Shown: positions 7,107 through 10,978 of the stretch, piece by piece
Position numbering within the stretch: position 1 is the stretch's first letter
Layout of the letters: each line of letters starts with the position of its first letter
Assembly (NCBI GenBank): GCA_023423605.1
Contig: JAFAFF010000158.1
Location: 1 to 10,978, forward strand
Direction: 5' to 3'
DNA length: 10,978 bases
Source: Pseudomonadota bacterium
Lineage (GTDB): Bacteria > Pseudomonadota > Gammaproteobacteria > Xanthomonadales > Xanthomonadaceae
Program-made: the position numbers and the translations under genes
Notes under the pieces: generated by a model
What the model saw: only the letters and a program-made list of their open reading frames with translations
What the model was told of the DNA's origin: nothing
Databases searched by the model: none

Positions 7107-7158
7107 AGGCCTGGGCGGCCGTCTGGTTACCGGGATTGGATGCCGGCAGCTGGCGGAA

Positions 7159-7194
7159 GGTTTAAAGCCCGGCATCGGTGATTGTCTTTAAACC
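7159..7194. promoter_or_regulatory. Perfect 9-bp inverted repeat, operator-like, between divergent genes
   Basis: GGTTTAAAG (7159-7167) and CTTTAAACC (7186-7194) are perfect inverted copies with an 18-base spacer, 27 bp centre to centre. Each half contains the palindrome TTTAAA and stands out as AT-rich in a GC-rich region. The element lies 28 bases upstream of the sigma factor start (7223) and 64 bases upstream of the divergent small-peptide start (7094). That is where a shared operator or paired promoter boxes would sit. There is no U-tract, so a terminator is unlikely. No regulator can be named. Confidence 0.5.
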
Positions 7195-7222
7195 ATTCTT
7201 CGCGCGCTCGCATCCAAGGCTC

Positions 7223-7799
7223 ATGCTGGACACTTTCCTGCCAACGCCGCTTGCCGATGGCCCGCCCCTTGATGAGCGGGCGCTGGTCGATGCGGCGGCC
7301 GCCGGTGACATGGGGGCATACGAACAGCTTTACCGCCGCCATGCCCCGCGCCTGTTCGCGGTGGTATGGCGGTTGTGCGGTGGCCAGCAGGCACGTGCCG
7401 AAGATGTCCTGCAGGATGCGTTCCTGCAGGCCTGGAAGGCACTGCCGGGCTTCCGCCATGACAAGCAGCCTGGCCACCTGGCTGCATCGGCTGGCGGTCA
7501 ATGCGGCACTGATGGACCTGCGCGCACGCGGTGGCGACGCCCACGACAGCCTGGACGACATGGAGGGCGATCTGCCGGAGCTGGGCGTGCACGATGCAGG
7601 TGCCGGGACAGAACGTGACCTGGAACGGGCATTGGCCACCTTGCCGCCACGTGCCCGGGCCGTGCTGGTGCTGCACGATGTGGAAGGATGGAAGCACCAT
7701 GAGATCGCCGGGCAGCTGCGCATGGCGGTCGGCAGTTCGAAGGCGCAGCTGCATCGTGCGCGCGGGTTGCTGCGGGCGCGGCTGGGAGACATGACATGA
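7223..7799 (+). pseudogene. ECF-type RNA polymerase sigma factor, interrupted by a one-base frameshift
   Basis: Alternative sigma factor that would direct RNA polymerase to a small regulon. From ATG 7223 (AAGG just upstream) the first frame gives a sigma region 2: YEQLYRRHAPRLFAVVWRLCGG, then AEDVLQDAFLQAWKALPGFRHD. After GAC at 7460-7462 the reading shifts. The next frame continues the family with SSLATWLHRLAVNAALMDLRARG, a Glu/Asp-rich linker, and region 4 (LPPRARAVLVLHDVEG, HHEIAGQLRMAVGSSKAQLHRAR) to TGA 7797-7799. Removing one A at 7463/7464 (GACAAGCAGC to GACAGCAGC) restores one protein of about 191 residues with family-like sequence across the joint. Uncorrected, the first frame runs on and stops at 7618, giving a protein without region 4. 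There is no homopolymer or slippery site, so this is a mutation or a sequencing error. It overlaps the next gene by four bases. Confidence 0.85.
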
Positions 7800-8392
7800 A
7801 CGATCATCGCCAACACCCTGGACAGGAGCACGGCCGGCAGCACCCTGCCGGCGTGGACATGCCGCGCAATGACGATCCGCTGCGGCAGCGGCTGCGTGCG
7901 CTGCCGGCGTGCAGGCCGGTTCCGCAGGACGGCTGGACGCGGCTGAAGGCGGCCCTGCCACCGCGGCAGGATGGCAGCGCAGCGTTGCCGGCGCAGTCCG
8001 TGGCCAGCGCCCTGCCGCGCGGCCACCATCGCCGCCGCCGCTGGATCTGGCCGCTGGGGGGCGCGCTGGCTGCCGGCATCGCACTGTATGCGGTGCTGCC
8101 GACGGCGCTGCAGGTGCAGCCTGCAACCCCCGGCATGCCGACCACGCTGCAGGTGCAGGCCAGTGCGATGACGGAAGAGTACCGGCAGGCCATGGCCGTG
8201 CTGCCGGAACAGCGCGTGGCCGACTACCAGCCGGCATTGGCCGAACTGGACCGCAGTGCCGCGCAGATCCGCGACGCGCTGGCACAGGATCCGCGCTCGC
8301 GCCACCTGCTGGAACAACTGCAGCGTACCTACGCGCTGCGCCTTGAACTGACCCGGCAGGCGGCGATGGCCACTACCGGCTTGACCACCTGA
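7796..8392 (+). CDS. Single-pass membrane protein in anti-sigma position, unknown family
   Basis: A 198-residue protein whose place suggests control of the sigma factor just before it. Its ATG overlaps the sigma stop (ATGA, four bases), with GGGAG seven bases upstream, so translation is probably coupled. Residues 1-80 are hydrophilic and end in HHRRRRW, a positive-inside signal. One transmembrane helix follows (about 84-102, WPLGGALAAGIALYAVLP). The C-terminal part (about 123-190) looks helical, with TEEYRQAMAVLPEQR and LLEQLQRTYALRLELTRQ, and would lie in the periplasm. There is no HxxxCxxC zinc anti-sigma motif or other anti-sigma domain I recognise, so the role rests on gene order and topology. 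A later ATG at 7859 is possible but less favoured. The next gene starts 11 bases after its stop. Confidence 0.75.
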   Translation: MNDHRQHPGQEHGRQHPAGVDMPRNDDPLRQRLRALPACRPVPQDGWTRLKAALPPRQDGSAALPAQSVASALPRGHHRRRRWIWPLGGALAAGIALYAVLPTALQVQPATPGMPTTLQVQASAMTEEYRQAMAVLPEQRVADYQPALAELDRSAAQIRDALAQDPRSRHLLEQLQRTYALRLELTRQAAMATTGLTT

Positions 8393-8403
8393 AGGAGCAG
8401 CCC

Positions 8404-9279
8404 ATGCGATTTTCCATCCTGTTGAGTGCCACCTTGCTGTTGTCCGCGCCGGCGTGGGCAGACACCCGCGTCGATGATCGCCATGCGATCGCCAGCGGCG
8501 GACGCATCGAACTGAGCAACGTCGCCGGCAAGGTGACTGTTCGCGGCTGGGACCGCAACGACGTGCAGTTGACCGGCACGCTGTCCGATGGCCTGGCATT
8601 GAAGCCGGAAAAGAGCGCCAACCGCGTGCGCTGGGAAGTGGAATATCCGCGGCGCAGCAACTCGGGTGGGGCGACGCTGGAATTGCGCGTGCCGCGCGGA
8701 GTGGAAGTGCAGCTGGGCACGGTCAGCGCCGATCTGGATATCGATGGCGTGGACGTGAAGCGGCTGCAGGCCAATACGGTAAGCGGCGACCTGCGTGCCA
8801 GCGGGCGCAGCGGCGAAACGGCGTTGACCACGGTCAGCGGCGATGTGCTGGCGCAGTTGCAGACCGCGCGGCTGGATGCACGCACGGTAAGCGGCAGCAT
8901 CCGTGCCGGTGGCGGGGTCAGTGGCGATATCGGCGCGCAGAGCGTTTCCGGCCAGGTGGGCGTGGACGCAGGGAGGACCCAGCGGCTGGCGGTGGAGACG
9001 GTATCGGGCAAGGTCGAACTGGCGGCGTCGGCGCTGGCACCGGGCGGCCGCATCAGCGCGCAGTCGGTGAGTGCGCCCATCCTGCTGCGGCTGCCACGCA
9101 CGGTATCGGCGCAGTTGTCGGTCAAGAGCTTCAGCGGTTCCATCGACAGCCAGGCTGGAACGGTCGAGCGTCCGCGTCATGGCCCGGGCAGCTCGCTGGA
9201 AACGCGGCTGGGCGCGGGCGATGGGGACATCAGCCTGCAATCGCATTCCGGATCGGTGCGGGTGCGGCTGGACAGGTAG
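8404..9279 (+). CDS. Exported DUF4097 beta-repeat protein (putative adhesin-like)
   Basis: A 291-residue protein with a clear signal peptide (MRFSILLSATLLLSAPAWA, cleavage after Ala19 by the AWA-D pattern), so periplasmic or outer-surface. The mature part is built of repeated short beta strands with a VSGD-type turn: TVSGD, TVSGD, TVSGS, VSGDI, SVSGQ, TVSGK, SFSGS and SHSGS recur at roughly 17-25 residues. This is the DUF4097 pattern, predicted to form a beta-helix or stacked strand structure; adhesin is a family label, not a proven role. AAGGAG sits six bases before ATG 8404 and 11 bases separate it from the gene before. As the last gene of the sigma/membrane-protein operon it may be an output or sensor of that regulatory pair (inference). 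It ends in a hairpin region. Confidence 0.88.
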   Translation: MRFSILLSATLLLSAPAWADTRVDDRHAIASGGRIELSNVAGKVTVRGWDRNDVQLTGTLSDGLALKPEKSANRVRWEVEYPRRSNSGGATLELRVPRGVEVQLGTVSADLDIDGVDVKRLQANTVSGDLRASGRSGETALTTVSGDVLAQLQTARLDARTVSGSIRAGGGVSGDIGAQSVSGQVGVDAGRTQRLAVETVSGKVELAASALAPGGRISAQSVSAPILLRLPRTVSAQLSVKSFSGSIDSQAGTVERPRHGPGSSLETRLGAGDGDISLQSHSGSVRVRLDR

Positions 9280-9292
9280 GGCGGCAGGCCGG

Positions 9293-9315
9293 CCGCGGCG
9301 GAGTCGCCGCCGCGG
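9293..9315. terminator. GC-rich hairpin between convergent genes, possible bidirectional terminator
   Basis: CCGCGGCGG (9293-9301) pairs perfectly with CCGCCGCGG (9307-9315) around a five-base loop, AGTCG. It begins 14 bases after the DUF4097 stop and ends 13 bases before the end of the minus-strand 60-residue gene, a typical terminator place. No T-run follows in either direction, so intrinsic termination would be weak. It may instead protect the 3' ends or be a chance GC-rich palindrome. Confidence 0.45.
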
Positions 9316-9327
9316 TCGCCGGCACGG

Positions 9328-9510
9328 TCAGCTGGCTTTCTTCAGCGACCAGGTGTTGCCAAGTACTTCGATCTTTCCACCTGCCTTGCGGAACGCGGCC
9401 AGGTCGGCAGCAATGCTGCTGCTGTTGAGCATCGCACTGGACGAGCCGCTCTTGCGCTCGTTGCGGATGGTGTTGCTGGCCTTGGCGGGGGTCTTTGCCT
9501 TGCGGGGCAT
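9328..9510 (-). CDS. Small basic protein, 60 residues, unknown function
   Basis: I do not recognise a named family. The protein begins MPRKAKTPAKASNTIRNERK, a Lys/Arg-rich and probably disordered N-terminus. A Ser-rich stretch follows (SGSSSAMLNSSS), then a short, probably ordered part (IAADLAAFRKAGGKIEVLGNTWSLKKAS). It is cytosolic by composition, and the basic start could contact nucleic acid (inference). A strong ribosome binding site, AAGGAG (complement of 9516-9521), lies five bases before ATG 9510. That site directly follows the TGA of the cysteine-cluster gene (TGAAAGGAG), so the two genes are almost certainly one operon. Length and clean start make it a real gene despite its size. Confidence 0.75.
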   Translation of the reverse strand: MPRKAKTPAKASNTIRNERKSGSSSAMLNSSSIAADLAAFRKAGGKIEVLGNTWSLKKAS

Positions 9511-9521
9511 GGGTGCTCCTT

Positions 9522-9863
9522 TCAGGGGGAAGGGGGCGACCAGGCCGCGGCCTGGTGCTCGTAATGCCGCCGTTCGCGGCGGCAGTCATCGCCGCCCATC
9601 TGGAACTGGCGGCAGATCGCGGGGCGCTGCGCGTAGATCGTGCAGCGCAGGTGGTAGGGATCGATGGCGGCGCACCAGCCCTCTTCGTTGTGCGCCATGC
9701 GCCGGCCGCCATGGCCGTCGCTTTCCACCAACCAGATGGGGACGTCGTCCCCGGGCATCAACCACACCGGCAGCCGGCAGCAGACGGCCTCACAACGGCG
9801 GCAGTCGATGGGGGAGGTCGGGTGTACAGGTTGTAAGGCCTCGTGGGCCTCCGTGATGCCCAA
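9522..9863 (-). CDS. YkgJ-type cysteine-cluster protein (putative zinc/iron chelating), start uncertain
   Basis: Small cytosolic protein with the YkgJ family cysteine pattern: CRRCEAVCC, then EEGWCAAIDPYHLRCTIYAQRPAICRQF, then DDCRRERRHY. Counting from TTG 9863 (113 residues) the cysteines are at 21, 24, 28, 29, 64, 74, 84 and 94. The family is thought to bind zinc or an iron centre; its reaction is not established. The start is a problem: no ATG or GTG lies close before the conserved HPTSPIDC. TTG 9863 is my choice; ATG 9920 (132 residues) and TTG 10001 (159) are open too, but the sequence above 9863 has poor codon bias (CCA, CGA, CGT, AGA). GGAGG in CACGGAGGCC near 9850 would suit a start at GTA or TTA codons, which are not standard. 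It is followed at 11 bases by the 60-residue gene. Confidence 0.75.
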   Translation of the reverse strand: MGITEAHEALQPVHPTSPIDCRRCEAVCCRLPVWLMPGDDVPIWLVESDGHGGRRMAHNEEGWCAAIDPYHLRCTIYAQRPAICRQFQMGGDDCRRERRHYEHQAAAWSPPSP

Positions 9864-10037
9864 GGATGGTCTCGATGGTGGCTCGGAACGTCGGAGCGGC
9901 CATGGCAGAGCCAGGAGCATGGCCGCAGGGACCCGTGCGGGGTCGTCCGCGCGTGTGGCAGGCACCGGCCAGGCCGGTGCGAAGCGCGGGAGGAATGTCA
10001 AGCCGACCGAGTTTAACGCGGATCGCCGCTGGATATG
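9864..10037. other. Intergenic stretch between yegD-like and ykgJ-like genes
   Basis: This 174-base gap between two minus-strand genes shows no gene with good codon bias. On the minus strand TTGACA (complement of 9996-10001) is a perfect -35 hexamer, but nothing like TATAAT follows at 16-18 bases, so I do not call a promoter. No terminator with a T-run follows the yegD-like stop. A promoter for the ykgJ pair is expected here but not pinned. Confidence 0.35.
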
Positions 10038-10978
10038 TTAATGGGCGCTGGCGGCGTGATCGGCGGCGGCCAGGGCCAGTCCCTGCACCACGCCGAACGA
10101 GGCGTCGCCGTGGACCTGGCGGGCTTCGGGGAACACGTCGGCGGCGACCTGCCGCAGGTAGCCGGCGCGCGACATGCCGCCGGTCAGGAAGATCGCATCC
10201 GGCATCGCGCCGATGTCATCGCGGACCTGTTCCAGCAGTTCCCGCAGCTGTCCCAGGTAGCTGCCGGCGGCCTGGGACAGCCCGGCAGCGGAGGGCGCAG
10301 CCTGCAGTCCCGGTTCGATGAAGGGCAGCGCGCTGGCATGCGCGGCCGTGCTGCTGAGCGCGATCTTGGCGCGTTCCACTTCCCGGTACAGGCGCGCGGT
10401 GTTGCCGGTGTCCTGCAGTGCCTGCAGGCGGCGCCCCCACGGGTCCTCGACGTGGTCGTAGCGGTGCTGGCGGAAATCCCGCTGGCGGGTCATGTCCTGC
10501 ACGGTGGCCGCTTCCACGTAGTGATGGGCGGGCACGCGGGTGACGCCGCGGCCGAACAGCGGCATGTAGGCGGCCAGGCTGAGTGCGAGATCGATGTCGG
10601 TGCCGCCGCGGGCGATGCCCCAGGCACGGTGGATGCGGGGCGGTTCGCCACCGCCGACGCGCGCATGGGCGATATCCGTGGTGCCGCCGCCGATATCGAT
10701 GATGACCGCATCGTGCGCCTGGCTGCTGGTGGCGTGGTAATGCATCGCCGCCGCCGCCGGTTCTTCCATGAAAGCCACCTGATCGAAGCCTGCCGCCAGG
10801 GCTGCTTCGCGCAGGATATCCAGTGCCTGGGCATTGCCGGCCTCGCCGATCGAACTGCGGAACTGCACCGGCCGCCCCAGCAACGCTTCGCGTACCACCG
10901 TGCCCAACTGCGCGCTGGCGGTCAGGCGGATGTGTTCCAGGATGTGGGTGGCGATGCCGGTGATGGTCTGCCGTGCAC
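10038..10978 (-). CDS. yegD: Hsp70-family chaperone-like protein (YegD-like), 5' end cut by window edge
   Basis: ATPase-domain Hsp70 relative of the YegD type, cytosolic. The window holds the last 313 codons and the frame is open to the right edge (upstream residues include TGIATHILEHIRLTASAQL). Actin-fold ATPase motifs are clear: GRPVQF, the connect segment FMEEPAAAAMHY, phosphate-2 IDIGGGTTDIAH, a GGTDID loop, SSTAAHASALPFIE, and the adenosine motif AIFLTGGMSRAGYLR before a C-terminal GDASFGVVQGLAL. As in E. coli YegD (about 450 residues) the protein ends right after the nucleotide-binding domain, so it lacks the DnaK substrate-binding domain. Its clients are unknown. An apparent TTG start at 10907 is internal and not the true start. 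The gene before it lies outside the window. Confidence 0.92.
   Translation of the reverse strand, partial: ARQTITGIATHILEHIRLTASAQLGTVVREALLGRPVQFRSSIGEAGNAQALDILREAALAAGFDQVAFMEEPAAAAMHYHATSSQAHDAVIIDIGGGTTDIAHARVGGGEPPRIHRAWGIARGGTDIDLALSLAAYMPLFGRGVTRVPAHHYVEAATVQDMTRQRDFRQHRYDHVEDPWGRRLQALQDTGNTARLYREVERAKIALSSTAAHASALPFIEPGLQAAPSAAGLSQAAGSYLGQLRELLEQVRDDIGAMPDAIFLTGGMSRAGYLRQVAADVFPEARQVHGDASFGVVQGLALAAADHAASAH

Noticed and set aside
7104..7115. Perfect palindrome CCCAGGCCTGGG as an operator
   Set aside because: Short, with no loop or second copy, in GC-rich DNA; it may be chance, so it is only mentioned with the adjacent ribosome binding site.
6975..7181. Plus-strand frames opposite the 62-residue peptide
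   Set aside because: Their codon bias is that of a reverse complement and they have no ribosome binding site.
7441..7490. Programmed ribosomal frameshift in the sigma gene
   Set aside because: No slippery heptamer, no rare codon or stop at the shift and no obvious stimulatory structure; a simple one-base insertion explains it.
9996..10001. TTGACA on the minus strand as a promoter -35 box for the ykgJ-like gene
   Set aside because: No -10-like hexamer at 16-18 bases, and one matching hexamer alone is likely by chance.

Overview
The window looks like chromosomal DNA from a high-GC gammaproteobacterium of the Xanthomonadaceae, most likely Stenotrophomonas (S. maltophilia complex). The main support is the cluster of GTAG-type palindromic REP elements at 2223-2407, with 17-base hairpins such as GCCGGGCAGAGCCCGGC, which is the REP style known from S. 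maltophilia. Strong G/C at third codon positions and mostly housekeeping or conserved hypothetical genes fit this. No phage, transposase, CRISPR array, rRNA or tRNA is visible.

Layout. 1-858 (-) is the 5' part of a leucine-type amino acid dehydrogenase, cut by the left edge. A 291-base divergent gap separates it from an HDOD-domain protein (1150-2226, +), whose stop codon lies in the first REP. The REP array fills the convergent gap before a minus-strand run of three genes, read right to left: a YgjP-like metallopeptidase-fold protein (5305-4808), an S4-domain pseudouridine-synthase-like protein that seems to lack the catalytic aspartate (4755-4048), and a membrane-anchored phospholipase D/cardiolipin-synthase-like protein (4004-2436). 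Divergent from them are a YaiL/DUF2058 protein (5367-5924) and a YbiI-like DksA/TraR zinc-finger protein (6001-6267). A short MscS-type channel (6869-6288, -) faces YbiI. A probable unannotated 62-residue membrane peptide (7094-6906, -) lies directly upstream of the channel gene.

7223-9279 (+) is a compact regulatory operon: an ECF sigma factor broken by one extra base near 7463, a single-pass membrane protein in the usual anti-sigma position (4-base overlap), and an exported DUF4097 beta-repeat protein. A perfect inverted repeat, GGTTTAAAG-18 bp-CTTTAAACC, lies between this operon and the divergent small peptide/channel pair and could control both.

The right part is on the minus strand: an Hsp70-family YegD-like protein (10038-10978, cut by the right edge), a YkgJ-type cysteine-cluster protein without an obvious start codon (about 9863-9522), and a 60-residue basic protein of unknown function whose ribosome binding site abuts the ykgJ stop codon.

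No clearly new multi-gene system stands out. The best leads are the frameshifted sigma factor with its operator-like repeat and hidden divergent small gene, the apparently catalytically dead pseudouridine synthase, and the in-phase 42-bp REP array that supplies a stop codon.
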